A stretch of 64,000 nucleotides of DNA from Odiellus spinosus (lineage: Eukaryota; Arthropoda; Arachnida; Opiliones; Phalangiidae): positions 20,034,565 to 20,098,564 of the forward strand of contig OY987228.1 in the NCBI GenBank assembly GCA_963920705.1, given 5' to 3'. Shown in pieces: positions 10,346 through 23,437 of the stretch (position 1 is the first letter of the stretch; each line of letters starts with the position of its first letter). Under the pieces are notes generated by a model. That model worked only from the letters and a program-made list of their open reading frames with translations, was not told the DNA's origin and made no database searches. Position numbers and translations under genes: made by a program.

Positions 10346-11577
10346 CTGTTTTGGCCTTTAGAGGACGCTTGTTATCGCCAGGTTTGGTTATTAAGATGCG
10401 TGTTTCCATAGTTAATAAGCTAACGAAACCAACACCGTCACGTGACACGAGTTCCGCGCCATCTACTGACACGGGTGATACAGTTCGATTGGCACGGTAT
10501 ATTTAATGCTGTTAATTCCGTGGCAAATATACGGATTACGACGTTCGTGGAACACGTGGTCAATTCGTTTTTGTCAGAAGTATTCGGAAAATAGATATTT
10601 TTCTGATACCCCATAGGTTCAAAACACCAATTGTATAAGAGAAATCTCATAAGGGTTTTAAAATTTAGATATTTGTTGCATTAATTTTACGGAGTAGAGT
10701 GTAAGGACGTTTCCGGTCCATAGATATTGGTCACGTGACCGGAAAGTGGTTGAACTGGCGACCCGCGTCACTAAGCTTTACTTTAACGTCAAGATTTAAC
10801 GGAATTCCCATTCCTTAGCTTTATTTTCTTTGGACCGACTTTCAGAGCCGAGTTCCAAGTTTTTTACGCTTAGAATCCGTTATACGTATCATGGAGAAAG
10901 GGAGATGCCTGCAACTTTATAGACGCTGAAACTTTAGTCTGGATTATAGCCCGGGCTGTTTTCACTCTCATAGCTTCACTCGCCACCAAATCATTTGGGA
11001 AGAAAGAGATAAAAAAATCTCTAAGAGGTGCCTTCTTATAGAGACCCGGGCGAAGATAAACTGGCAAAACTCTATATAATATCTTAGTCCATCCATTGGT
11101 TTCTAGGCGATAGTGTGAAAGGCGGGGAGAAAGAGACACTCTGGAATCTTTCTCTCTACCTTTGAAACTCACTGGCGGAAGATGTAGAAAACCCTGGGGT
11201 AATATAGGTATCGAAAATACCCAGGGAGAAAGTTTTTCGAGCTATCGGAGCTCCAGGAAGCTCCTTAATCATGTCTGAAATTCAACATCTAAACAAGCAA
11301 ACGGGAACGGGAACTTTCTACCAATTCGAGTACTGGGAGTACACGCGATATATATAAGACGCGAATCATCCAATTTTTCGCTTCCTTTACTCGAATGGTA
11401 TCGTATATATATGGTGAATGTAGGTTTTGCTTAGTTCATCCACGGAAAAAAACTTATATTCTAAATCATACTCGTATAACATCGATATTTTTAACTTGGG
11501 ATGGGGAAGTAATTTCATTTAACTTTGGTATTACTTTCATTTTTGAAGTGTATAAGATAAAACATCATTGTCAATGG
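10346..11577. other. Noncoding stretch
   Basis: Nothing supportable. Open frames up to 100 codons on both strands show no domain, and the longest of them overlaps nothing conserved that I can see. Confidence 0.5.
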
Positions 11578-11914
11578 CAGAAGCCGGTGAAACCCTCCTT
11601 TGAAGTCTACTACTCCAATGTTCCATATAGCGCTCCTCTCTGTATGGGTAAAATTCCCAATTTTACGAGTTAGAAGGGGTCCTACTTCATCCCCCCTGTC
11701 TACGGAAAATTGGAAATTCTCTCTCTCCACAAACGACGATGTTTTTTGGACGAACTCCAAGGTTGCTAGAGATATTCGCTCGACGAGCTCCCGTTCCGAA
11801 AACATCTACCGTTAGGAGGCGTACGAATCGCGCCTTTTGAGAATAACCCATACAGAGAGGGGTAGACAAGACCCGGGAGTAATAGACTTCAAAGGAGGGT
11901 TTCATCGGCTTCTG
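11578..11914. mobile_element. Family A MITE copy 1
   Basis: Inverted ends CAGAAGCCGGTGAAACCCTC and GAGGGTTTCATCGGCTTCTG extend over about 30 bp. The element is 337 bp and flanked by the 7-bp direct repeat TCAATGG. The family's internal frames of about 70-140 codons are not genes. Confidence 0.93.
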
Positions 11915-12190
11915 TCAATGGTGATAAGAACCAAGATAATTTTTGTTAGGAGTTCAACCAGGTTGGTATTAAGAGGCGAAACAGTGCTAACGGCGAGTTT
12001 ATAAATTCCAATTACTTAGAAAGGTTCGATTACCGATTACAATTACTGGGTAAATTAATTAATTATCCAATTACTTTCAAGTATAAAGCCACATCTAAAG
12101 GTGAAAAATATAATAATTTTAAGCGCGTTGAAATGTTATTACGCGAGAAATAGACGGACGTGAGTAATCGTTGAAAGTAATCTCTGGTAC

Positions 12191-12600
12191 CAGAGGTATA
12201 TAATAACCCCCTTCGTGGGGAAGTATGAAAGCCCCTATACTACCAATGCTAAAAATCACGAACAACAAGAGCCCGCTGCTGACTATCTAGGCCACTAGCT
12301 CGCGCTGGACTTCTCAATGTCGCTACTCTAGTAAATGGTCTTTGTATAAACAAGACGGCTCGATTGGTGATTAGAACTTCCTGTCTCAGGAGTCAGGCTG
12401 TCTGTTAAAACGGAGTCGAAGGTTGACTTCAGCTCGCAAGTTCCGGAAGTGTGCGTAGGGAAAATTTAGTGAGGTTCAAAATGGTGTAACTATTTTTTGG
12501 GAGTAAAGCGGTGTGTCGCAATTTACGCCGGGCACTTGTTGTTCGTCGATTTTGCCTACCTTTCATACTTCCCCCCGAAGGGGGTTATTATATACCTCTG
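12191..12600. mobile_element. Family B MITE copy 1
   Basis: Inverted ends of about 40 bp starting CAGAGGTATATAATAACCCC. The element is 410 bp and flanked by the 7-bp direct repeat CTGGTAC. It is nearly identical to 59725-60142. Confidence 0.93.
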
Positions 12601-15600
12601 CTGGTACCCATTACCGGACTCTGGCGATTTCTAAAATTAAAAGTAATCAGTTAATCGATTATTTTATAGTATTAGAATCTTCCCAGCGCTAGTATAGACA
12701 ATTAATTAGGTCAGTTCACTGTTCAAGATTGTTGTTAGGATACTTGGAGTGTCAGTAAGGGAAAAAGAGCGAATCTGAGGCGAATTTTAGACTTGGTTGT
12801 ATTAAATCCATAATTATTGATCATACCACCCACCAGGAACGTATAAAATGACCGATAGTAAAGAGTTTATAGGTTGACCCCATTATTTTCTGTCAAGTGG
12901 AGCGGTCTTTAATTTTTCGATATATAATTAGTAAGATCGTCGACTTGATAAATTGTCCGAATTCGGAAAGTAACAAGTTTTTGGGAAACTTTCTCTCTCG
13001 CGAGAAAAGAACTTCTCTTATTACGGGGTGGTTATTTCGGAGCTTGGTTGGTGATCTACGTTTCCACTTACAAAAGAGGATTATTTTAGACCTATCTTTC
13101 ATCGGCGTTGAGGGATTCCAAGGGGGCTCGCGCGATAATAAAGGGTTTCCCCGTTCCGCAGTTTGCCGTCATATATATATATCGTAAATTCTACTAATTA
13201 TAACTCGTCGAAAACTAGATCTATATGTAAGGATTCTCGCCTCGAAACTAATTACTAGCCAACAGCGTTTTCCTATTGCTGAGAAACTACGGGGTACGAA
13301 TTTTCGAAGGTCTGGAATCGCGCCCCTTATTATTTTCTCTCCCTCTTTCTCCTCGCACCATCTAACAGCCCCTGAAGGGATTCGCGAACGGCGCGTTCCC
13401 AAATGGTCTCTGGCGAATTTCTCTTAATTAAGAGTTCGAAGACGGTTGTATTCTTTCTGTATTTCCGTTTGAACGAAGCCTCTATTCTGACTTTCCCCAC
13501 CCCTCTCTAGACTCGCCAAATCTTTCCTTTTTGGGGCGTCTTTTAACAATATTCGGGCCGTCTTTAGTCATTCTGTTTACAATAGGCGGGTAAAACGAGC
13601 TATCAAAGACCCCTTCGACAAAGGAGAAACTCGAAAAGACGAAAAGCGCGCCGAAGCCCCGATGGTTTCGAGCTTCATTTTGCATTCTTTTTTACTACCT
13701 CGCCATCCTACCCGTTTTCTTTTTAACTCCATTTAAATTTTTCTACGATTTTTCCACCCTCTCGGCTTTTGGAAAAGTTTCGAGGATGAGCGGAAATATT
13801 GGAGGATAGCAGCTGCGATAAAAACGTCCAAATAGCGTCCATGGGGGGTACTAACAATATTTCATCGATTTTTTTTTTTTTTTTTTTTTTTTTTCTTTCT
13901 TCTTAAAAAAGATAATTGAGAGCTTGTTAGAAATAAACGCCCTAGGAATAAGCTTCTCGTTTTAAGAGTCAGTTTGGGATATTCCAATGATTTATCCAGT
14001 TTAATTTTCCTATTGCGTTTGTCTTTGTCAATCAATATTTGAACATAAATTCGTTAAAAAACTTTATCCGAACGCCATGTTCTAGACCAAAACCGAAGTA
14101 GACATTGATTAATATAAAATAATAAAATTAAGACTCGTAAGTCGAAAATATTGTCCTGTCACTGATTCAATCGATCAGAAGTGCAATCCAAAATTGACCA
14201 TAACATTTTTCTCCACCATCTCTCTTAGACAAAAACCGATTGAACCATTAGAAATTAGACATCATTTAGATTAATATTCTGTAAATGATAGCGGATACGT
14301 GATTTGCGAAAGAGAGATAGATAGAGGGACATATAGGAGTGGTGAAGAAGTCTAAGATAAACTGGTGTTCAATTAGGGAGAAATTAATTTTGTATTTTGC
14401 CAAAATTCTAGATTTTGTATCATTTGTGTTATATGGCAGTTGGGAAAGAGTTGGATAACAATGAAGAAACTTAGCGAGGCTATATCTAGTAGCGTGGTTG
14501 AATAGCCGATATAATTTCTCCTCTTTTAACGATACGAGAAGCGTATATATAAAGTGAGGTCGTTTAGCTCTCTCCCCTCGTTCGAAACGGACCCTAGATG
14601 ACCACCGTGTCCCAATTTGACACTATACTATAGTATAGCTATCCATCAGTGTTTCAGTCTCTCATCCGAGTATCCTTGTACTCCCACGCAATTACGAAAA
14701 GACCAGGGAGAGGGAGAGAGAAAACCTCGGAATAGCTTTTCAGAGAGCCGATATCCAACAGTTTCTTCTTAAAGTATAGAGCGAGAGTTTTCTGGTCAAG
14801 CTAAGATCCCAACATAGATAACTATATATACCGAAACTTTCCTCTTCCAGACCCCGGCATCATTCTCCGTCCTCATTATTACGGTATACGACCTTTTCTT
14901 TTACTCCAGCGAACTTTCACGGTACTCCTCGGTCTCCTCAGCCTATGGAAGTCAGGCGCTATGTACTTAGTAGCGTCGTTTAGATATCGTGTATGTAGGA
15001 AAGTTACTGAAACCGAATGGTCGCGGAAATTTTCTTACCTATCTCGGACGCTGCCAATTTCGTTCGACCTATAGGAAAAAAGAAAATTATATCCCTATAT
15101 AGTCACGTAAGGGGAGGGGGATTTATACGACTTTCTATATAGATCTTAGAGAAGGGAGAGGGATATGACTCTAAGTCACAGTTTGTCGGTAATGTATAGA
15201 GTTTAGGATTGGTATAGTTCTTTAAGTTCCAGTTCGCCAGGGACGATTTGTTTTATTTTTCGTGGACGACTTTGTAAGAAAAGACACGATCTTTATCGCG
15301 CGGGGAACTGTTTCGTGTTCAACTTGTACTTCGTCTTCGTTTTCTTACAGGGTTTTCGAAAAAAAAAAAAAAGAAAAAAAGAAAAGAAAGGCAATTTATC
15401 TCGCTCTTATTTAAAGGTTTTCGCGTCTTCTCTTTCTCTTTTCTTCTTTCGCGTGATATATAGCGATCACCCAATGACGGAAACTATACGCCATTCAACC
15501 ACACCACCAACTGTCGAAACTTTTATCCTCCTTTTAACCTTTAACCTCACTCTTTTCGACAATTGACCCTATAAGGCATTGGACCGTATACAGTATTAGG

Positions 15601-16875
15601 ATGGTGGGGTTTTAGATCATATTCGGAGTCGTTTCATACACTTGAATAACTTCAAAAATGACGACTCATATATAGCAATTTATTCTGACACTATGGGAAC
15701 TTTTCGCGCACTTGTTTGCTACTAGTAGCGCCTTGAGAGTTTTTGACAGTAATGGCCAGATTAAGATCGAAGTCTTATTGGACAATGGCGAGGATATTTT
15801 CAGCGTTGTTCCTATGTATGAATTTATGAAGTTTCACATTTATTTGAAGATGTTTTGATTAGAAATATGACGAATCACCCTAATTTTGAAAAGAATGCCT
15901 AAGCACATCGTCTCTAACGTCTAAGTAGTAATCAAGGAGTTAACCAAGTAGAGACGTGAAAACCAGACATATATGTCCAATTCCATCTTTCTATTCTCCA
16001 TTTTCATAAATTAGTTCTTGGGTTTAGCAGACGTAAAAAGTGCGTTACATAAAAAAATGCGATTAATGAGCTAATAAAGATATATTTTATATATCTTTTT
16101 TATATAAAATAGTAACTATGACGTTCGTTGGCCAAGTTACATACACCATACATCCAAAAGAGTGTAACTAATGCAAGAGAGATTGAGAAAGCGAAATAAA
16201 CGCGTACGTCAACGCGTAGCTATCTTTAATGGAACAAATCTTATCACGTGATCAATTCATTGTAGTACGTAACTAGACGTATACGTACACGTTTATCGTT
16301 TCGCCAATGTGGGTTAAATGCGAAACTCGGGGGTGTTAACGCCGCGGACTACTGGGTAGTATAAAGTGTTACGGCCCTATAAATAGGGTATCATATAAAC
16401 AAGTTACCCTGTTTTAGCCTTGATGTTTTTATTTTTTTTTTTTTTCCTCTCCGAAGATACGGTTACGAGCCTCTTTGGGATAAACCAGAATGAGTTTTAC
16501 GGTTCTTTCTTGGCTTAACGGGAATCACCTCGAGCAGGCGAATCCACGCCGCCTTAACCTTCACTCGATCCACCATTTATATCGATTGTTATCGATGACC
16601 TAACTCCGTCAGATTCTTGACCACCATAAGCTTATAAGTAACTAAGTGTAAATAAGACAATAAGTCTATAGGAGAAATAAACAACGCCTTTACTATTAAG
16701 GAGTAGATATTCTGAAAAATGTGGCCCAATGGAGACAAATCGTTAATGGTGGCTAGTTTCGCCTAAATCCTATTTTCTTAGATTACATAATTGGGCTAAT
16801 CACATAAAACTACAGTTCTGTTCAACGACCTCTTGTATATAGAAAATCTAATCAAATGTATACACCCCATTAGTA
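12601..16875. other. Long noncoding stretch
   Basis: No gene, RNA or recognisable element. It contains a 26-base T run (13869-13894) and a purine-rich AAAAAG tract near 15360-15390. Frames under 100 codons on both strands look random. Confidence 0.5.
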
Positions 16876-17221
16876 CACATAAATTTAGAAATAAATTTAG
16901 AACTTACCGTGAAAATAGGCTTAGCGGGATTCATGGATATCCTGAATTGCCTCGGTTTAAGGTCTTAACAACCAATCAGCAAAGACCCGTCGTTCACGCG
17001 AGATCTCCACGAGACTTAAAATCGCGTTCGATTGGTCGCTAGACCTTACATACGAGGAAATTAGGATCTCCGTGAATCCCGCTAAGCCTATTTCCCGGAT
17101 AAGTTTTAAATTTATTTCTAGTTTAATATTTGTTCGTAAATTGTTTCACTAGTGGATTAGGCCTATTTAAACAATAAGGAATCGATAAAAACGTCACTTG
17201 TTGTTAGGTTGCATTCTCCCT
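16876..17221. mobile_element. Family D (TTAA) foldback, 5'-truncated
   Basis: Matches the family D element at 31592-32025 from near its AATAAATTTAGAACTTACC part to the terminal GTTGCATTCTCCCT, followed by TTAA (17222-17225). The left end is missing. Confidence 0.8.
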
Positions 17222-17225
17222 TTAA

Positions 17226-18175
17226 GGTTTAAGGCTCTGAAGGTTTTAAGTATAAGGTGTACCGCTGCATTATAGGAAAACGTTCCAGTCGGTGAAATTC
17301 CCCTTCTATTTTATAGGTAATCGATAACCAATAAGATCAACAGGGCAAAAGCGAATTTATGAACTTTGTACATGTATATCTTTATTATACCATGTTTATG
17401 GGCCCTAATATTGTTTCACTATATCTGCGCTAAGTTCTGTAATAACCAAGCTTAACGGTATTCGTGTTCAAGAATAGTTAGTAACCACTAATTACGTGAG
17501 GTTTTAACATTATTTTTTAATTCTTTTTCTTATTATATAAATTGGATGTGTTTGAAATTTAAATATTTAAAATATTAACTATTATTATCATTAAAAATAA
17601 TTAATATCACAAATCTAAAGAAAAGTGAACGAAATTCGCTTCACAATTAAAGTTAGCTAAAATTGGTAAAATTTTGAAATTAGAAATAGTCAAGATTTTT
17701 GGAAACAATTAGTCATTTGTGTGGTATAATTTTCATGGCCCTTAAAGGTGTTACTATTCCTTTAAAATTTTGATTGGACGAGGCCAAAAAATGCGTTTTA
17801 TTTTTAAATTGAAACGTATTCTTGTCGTATTTTCCATTAAAATAGAACGGCGAAAGTAACTCCTTAGTAACTAACTGAGCGTGGGACCGACCCTATACGC
17901 GCGCTAAGAAAAATTTGTTATTAATGAACCTGTCACTCCAGTTAGAAGAGCGTAGGTAGTTCATAACGCGGAACTCGTACCGCATTATATCTTTTAGATG
18001 AGAAAAGTGACTTTTATGTTGTAGAAATATAGTAAGAAACCGAAAAAAAAAACGTATCTAAAGTCTAAATTCCATATCCCGTTTAGAAACACATTTTTTA
18101 AAGGGAAACGTTCAGGAAAATATATTTCAAACTTCTTTAAATATTTTGAGTGTAATATTCTATACAAAATTTCAT
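17226..18175. other. Noncoding AT-rich stretch
   Basis: Nothing supportable on either strand. Confidence 0.5.
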
Positions 18176-18981
18176 TTAAAGTGTGGTTGTTACCTTTTTT
18201 TCGAATGTTTATGGATTATATCATAAGTAGATGAAACCCTCCTTTGTAGTCTATTACTCCCGGGTCTTGTTTCCCCCTCTCTGCATGGGTTAGTTTCAAA
18301 AAGCGCGATTCGTACGCCTCCTAACGGTAGATCTTTTCGGAGCGGGAGTTTGCCGAGCGAATATCTCTAGCAGCCTTGGAGTTCGTCTAAAAAACGTCGT
18401 CGTTTGTGGAGAGAGAGAATTTCCAATTTTCCGTAGACAGGGGGTATGAAGTAGGACCCCTCCGATCTCGTAAAATTGGGAATTTTACCCATACAGAGAG
18501 GAGCGCTATATCGAACATTAGAGTAATAGACTTCAAAGGAGGGTTTCATCGGCTTCTGATTATATTTTTAGTTTTATAATAGTACTATTAAAACGCCATG
18601 TTCAAAATTTATACCTCTCGGTTGAGGCGTTCTTAAGAATGCATTTGTTAAAAATATATAGGTAAATTTTTATTTGGACGTAATTAACGAAAATTTTCGT
18701 ACGAAAAGTAGGACTTTAAGGATTAAGTACTTTTATTAAAAAGACCGCGCGAGAGCGATCTTATCACGTGCCATAAATAGTGAGAATCAATTGTAGGCTC
18801 TACAATAGCGACCATATAGTGATGACGTAGTGTTGCGGGGAATTTTTTATTTTGAAAATTTCGAAAATGGCGCTTATTAAATGTATTTTTTTATTTATCG
18901 ATTTTTCCATCAATGCTACTCAAATTTCCTTTGGACTTCGTGAAAAATGGATGACAACCTGACTTTAAAAACCGTCTCTAT
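18176..18981 (-). mobile_element. Family E element interrupted by a family A MITE
   Basis: One end reads AAGTGTGGTTGTTAC (about 18178) and the other ATGACAACCTGACTTTAA (about 18962-18979). The interior matches 23438-23957 in inverted orientation, including ATTAAGTACTTTT, AAGACCGCGCGAGAGCGATC and GATGACGTAGT. A family A MITE (18222-18558) splits it. Without the MITE and its target repeat the element is about 460 bp. Confidence 0.75.
18222..18558. mobile_element. Family A MITE copy 2 (nested)
   Basis: Diverged left end CATAAGTAGATGAAACCCTC and right end GGCTTCTG, 337 bp. It is flanked by the 7-bp direct repeat ATTATAT and sits inside the family E element. Confidence 0.92.
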
Positions 18982-19005
18982 TTATAAATTTATAAATTTC
19001 TTTAA

Positions 19006-19438
19006 AGGGAGGATGCAACCTAACAACAAGTGATTTTTTATCGATTCCTTATTGTTTAAATAGGCCTAATCCACTATTTAAAAAATTTACAAACAAATAT
19101 TAAACTAGAAATAAATTTAAAACTTACCCTGAAAATAGGCTTAGTGGGATTCATGGAGCTCCTGATTTCCTCGCGTGTAAGGTCTAGCGACCAATCGCAC
19201 GCGACGTAAGTCTCGTGGAGGTCTCGCGTGAACGACGGGCTTTTGCTCATTGGTCGCTAGACCTTACACGGACGCGATTCAGGATCTCCATGATTCCCGC
19301 TAAGCCTATTTTCAGGGTAAGTTTTAAATTTATTTCTAGTTTAATATTTGTATTGTAAACTTTTTATCGGTGGATTAGGCCTATTTAAACGATAAGGAAT
19401 CGATAAAAAATCACTTGTAATTAGGTTGCATTCTCCCT
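19006..19438. mobile_element. Family D (TTAA) foldback
   Basis: TTAA on both sides (19002-19005 and 19439-19442). The ends AGGGAGGATGCAACCTAA and TTAGGTTGCATTCTCCCT are inverted. Most of the 433 bp folds back on itself, including GTAAGGTCTAGCGACCAAT and its complement. Confidence 0.92.
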
Positions 19439-19442
19439 TTAA

Positions 19443-20128
19443 AGGAATTATAGAGTTGTTTTCGAAGCTTTTGCGTTCGCTTGCCTTTTTATTCGATATT
19501 TTCTAAACCACCTACTGGTTTTGAAACCTATCGTATAGGCAAATGAGTTGTCTGATTCTTCGAGAAGAAGACTTTCAGTTGCCTCGGGGCATTCAACATT
19601 CTTGTCTGCACCTTTTTCACGGAATAAAAATTAGACTTCACTAGTTCGTTTTACATATGACAAGATCGAGTGCTGTAGTTAACGGGTCATTGCAGGGCCT
19701 CGTGGCAAGACACTTTACGAAAACAAAAAGGCTGGTTTGGTTTTCCAGCAGCTTTCGCGGAAGCTTTCGAAGCTTTGGGCGGAAATCGCTCTATTCCATA
19801 CGTTTCGTGAAAAAACCAAAAAACTTTTTCTCGTTTTGCGTCGCTAAGCTGATTCGTATTTCAAAAGTCTGGAAGTCTGGACGTTTGTTAAATTGATATT
19901 TATATTTGCCAAAAGGGACCCTTTTTGTAGTTTTGAATAAAAACCGAAAAACTGTCAACTTTTCCCCATTTTGCTCCTTTTCGTTTTTGGTCTTTGCTTC
20001 TCGGTTTTTTCATCTTCGCGTCATTTCGAGAAAATTCCCGAGACTATTCCACCCTGAGAGATCACCGAATACAAACCTATAACCCCTCTCTGTAGTGGCA
20101 AACAGACATACCTACAGGAGAATTTTAA
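19443..20128. other. Noncoding stretch
   Basis: No supported feature; a 79-codon frame at 19657-19896 has no recognisable domain. Confidence 0.5.
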
Positions 20129-20319
20129 GTGAAGCTATCATGGTTTTTTCATAAACTCCAAATGGAATATTTTTGCAAAAATCGTTGAAAATGATTCAAA
20201 ATATTTATATACATATGAAATAGAGATTTAAATCGACAGTGAAAATACATATTTTATAATTTTGAAAATAAAAGTTCCCCGCAATACTACGATATTACTA
20301 TGGTCGCTATTCGATAGGA
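20129..20319 (+). mobile_element. Family E element, partial
   Basis: After TTAA, GTGAAGCTATCATGG then ATCGACAGTGAAAATACATA and CCGCAATACTACGATATTAC. The distal part is missing. Confidence 0.55.
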
Positions 20320-20910
20320 TATTGGCCAACTTCAAACAGCGCCTGATTGAGGGAGGTGGGGGTAATGGAACACGCACCCAAACCCGACAAATTTTGAGGG
20401 CCCAAAAATCCTAAAATTACCTTTTAGTAACGACCTTAAGAAGCCAATTTTAATATAGGCTTTCTAATCTTTTACTTCGGGACATAAGCCCTTATTAAGC
20501 AAATTTCCCCGGGATCAGCTTTCGTTAATAGAGTCTCGCGTCCAAGATCTGGCACAATATCGTACTTGTTGAAATGAGAGTATGGGACGCTCTGTATGAT
20601 AGAATAAACGAAGAATAACTGCTGGTCGAAACAGACGACAGTGGGAGTTACTAGAAGGGACATTTATTTATTAGGAACGATAGCGTTTCCACGCTCGAAA
20701 CTTTTCTTTTCCTCGCTGTTTTCGAGTGATGAAGGAAGATACAGACCGGAATGAAAGGGGAAAAAGATAACTTTTTTATATTTATTCCAGTATTTTCCTG
20801 GCTTTTTTTTTTTTCCCACGATGGAGATATTTTTTTCTCGACTTCGCTTGGTTCTTATTACGAATAAAAGAGCGGGAAACTAGGCTTACGTTAGTCAGTA
20901 TATAAGACTC

Positions 20911-21594
20911 TAAAGCCCCGTTCATACGTACACTTAACTAAATCAAACCAAAGATAGAAATCGGTTCGTTGTTGGTTCGGGTAAAAATATGGCCAAGACG
21001 CTTCGGTTCAAAGTAGGACAATTAAATACTAGACGCCCATCTTAATTTAAAAAAAATGGCTTTCATAAGCGCCTTCTACGGCAAACAGAGACAAAATTAG
21101 CGACTAACAAAACCACTTTCGTGGTTGCAGAAGCCGATGAAACCCTCCTTTGAAGTCTACTACTCCAATGTTCCATATAGCGCTCCTCTCTGTATGGGTA
21201 AAATTCCCAATTTTACGAGTTAGAAGGGGTCCTACTTCATCCCCCCTGTCTACGGAAAATTGAAAATTCTCTCTCTCCACAAACGACGACGTTTTTGGAC
21301 GAGCTCCAAGGCTGCTAGAGATATTCGCTCGACGAACTCCCGCTCCGAAAACATCTACCGTTAGGAGGCGTACGAATCGCGCCTTTTGAGAATAACCCAT
21401 ACAAAGAGGGGTAGACAAGACCAGGGAGTAATAGACTTCAAAGGAGGGTTTCATCGGCTTCTGTTGGTTGCTATGTATAAAGAATAGGCAGACGCAGCCA
21501 TTTCTACTGACGAACAATGGAACCCCAGGCTACGTATCAATTTCGAAACCGATTTTTGTTCCTTCAAGTATGAACGAGGCTTTACATTCTCGAG
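20911..21594. mobile_element. Family F foldback (TAAAGCCCCGTTCATAC) interrupted by family A
   Basis: Left end TAAAGCCCCGTTCATAC, right end GTATGAACGAGGCTTTA. ATCGGTT/AACCGAT lies inside each end. A family A MITE and its target repeat account for about half of the length, leaving roughly 340 bp. The core is related to the 101-bp units at 9942-10345. A second family copy is at 56621-57057. Confidence 0.7.
21128..21463. mobile_element. Family A MITE copy 3 (nested)
   Basis: Ends CAGAAGCCGATGAAACCCTC and GGCTTCTG, 336 bp. It is flanked by GTGGTTG and TTGGTTG (6 of 7 match). It is inserted in the family F element. Confidence 0.92.
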
Positions 21595-22299
21595 ATTGCG
21601 TATTTTCGTGAAGTAGTTTTTAGCCGGATCTTTTTCCCCCCTCGCGGGTTTATGTACGTCGCTTTGTTTGTAAGTCCGGTGGAATATTTGAAGGGATTTT
21701 GTATCTCGCCTTTGACTGGCGGCTTATACGATTCCCGACGGTTAAACGTCTTGTTCTCTATTCTTTTGTTGACTTTTTCTTTATAGTTTCACGTGTAATA
21801 ACTATAAAGGAAAATCCCCGCGCTTTCTTTCTAGAATGAAAAAAAAATAAAATAAATAATAATAACAAAAATAAAATAAACAAAACAAATAAGATTTGGT
21901 TTCAAAGGAAAATATAGGAGTCTCGAATCCATCCTAATATTATTCCCTTGACATTTTCTTTGTTCGGAATACTTTATATTCGATTTCTACTTACTATACA
22001 TACCGTAAAAGTTTTCTAAAAACTACTTTTGTTTATATGGTTTAACTTTGCGTATTAATCCCCTTAAGATTTCGCTATTTTGCAAATTGCTCTTGAAAAT
22101 AGAGTATAATATAAAAAAATAATAATTTAGTAAAGTGATATGTCGAAACGTGACGAGAGGGTTCGTCTGATCCAGGCAATTTCAGTTCCAGTTGAAAGAA
22201 ATTTGTTATAAAATCCACTTTAAAAAATAAAACTAAGTAATCATAATTATTTAATTTACTAATTTGATTTTAATTAGTTCTTCAGTCTTTGGGTAGAAC
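21595..22299. other. Noncoding stretch
   Basis: AT-rich, with A-rich simple sequence near 21840-21900. No gene seen. Confidence 0.5.
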
Positions 22300-22647
22300 C
22301 AGAAGCCGATGAAACCCTCCTTTGAAGTCTACTACTCTAATGTTCCATATAGCGCTCCTCTCTGTATGGGTAAAATTCCCAATTTTACGAGATCGGAGGG
22401 GTCCTACTTCCTACTCCTTGTCTACGGAAAATTGGAAATTCTCTCTCTCCACAAACGACGACGTTTTTTTTTTTTTTGATAAACTCCAAGGCTGCTAGAG
22501 ATATTCGCTCGACGAACTCCCGCTCCGAAAATATCTACCGTTAGGAGGCGTACGAATCGCGCTTTTTGAAACTAACCCATACAGAGAGGGGTAGACAAGA
22601 CCCGGGAGTAATAGACTTCAAAGGAGCTAGGGTTTCATCGGCTTCTG
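22300..22647. mobile_element. Family A MITE copy 4
   Basis: 348 bp with perfect terminal CAGAAGCCGATGAAACCCTC and its complement. It is flanked by the 7-bp direct repeat GTAGAAC. It has a longer T run and a 4-base insertion (GCTA) near the right end. Confidence 0.94.
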
Positions 22648-23437
22648 GTAGAACTTTAAATGTAGTTTTTAAGTGCTAGCTTACATAATTTCCTGGGTTC
22701 CTTTATTTTAAAAAATGGACGATTGGTTATATCTTTCAATTAATTATCGAAATATCAATAGTTTTTAAATTTAAACTATGATATCGTAACAGGGAATATT
22801 AATTTACGCAATTAAAGCGCGGTAATTAATTTCAGATTTTCAAACTAAGATTATCTTGTTAATTGGATATTACTTAAGAGTTTATTTTATCCGTAAATTA
22901 ATTAAACTACTGATTGTTATATTTAAATCATTCTAATACCCTTTGAAATTTTTAAAGAAAATATTGAATTATAAATCTATCAAACAAAGGATATTCTATC
23001 TAAATTGGGTGTCTGTTTTATCCGTAATTTATTGACTTACAGATAAAGGGAGCTTAGCTTTGCGCGTGATGCTAATTCAGGGTGGAATTTAATATAGTAA
23101 AAATTGAGGTCAATGGAAACTTTAATGAGAATTAGGGGGAATTACAAGCGGATTATTGAAATGTCTGGGTTATTTCCAATCGGAGCCTGTAAAAGTGTTC
23201 CACCTGCCGCGCTTCTATGTTCAGAGAGAAGCAACCTTACAGGCGAAATGGAATTACGGAGACATATTCAATATCAAGCTTGAAAGAGACTTATTTGAAC
23301 CTTATTAAAAATAACGAGATATATCGGATTTAAAGTTGAATGTAATATTTTCTTCGAATTAGATGAAATATAATGACTTGTGATGACGTTAGATTATGTT
23401 TCTCCTTGCCTTTATTTCTGGGGAAAATATAAAAGAG
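22648..23437. other. Noncoding AT-rich stretch
   Basis: No gene or repeat that I can support. Confidence 0.5.

Noticed and set aside
21104..21517. 137-codon reverse frame
   Set aside because: It lies across a family A MITE and its flanks; the same partial frames occur in the other copies with breaks.
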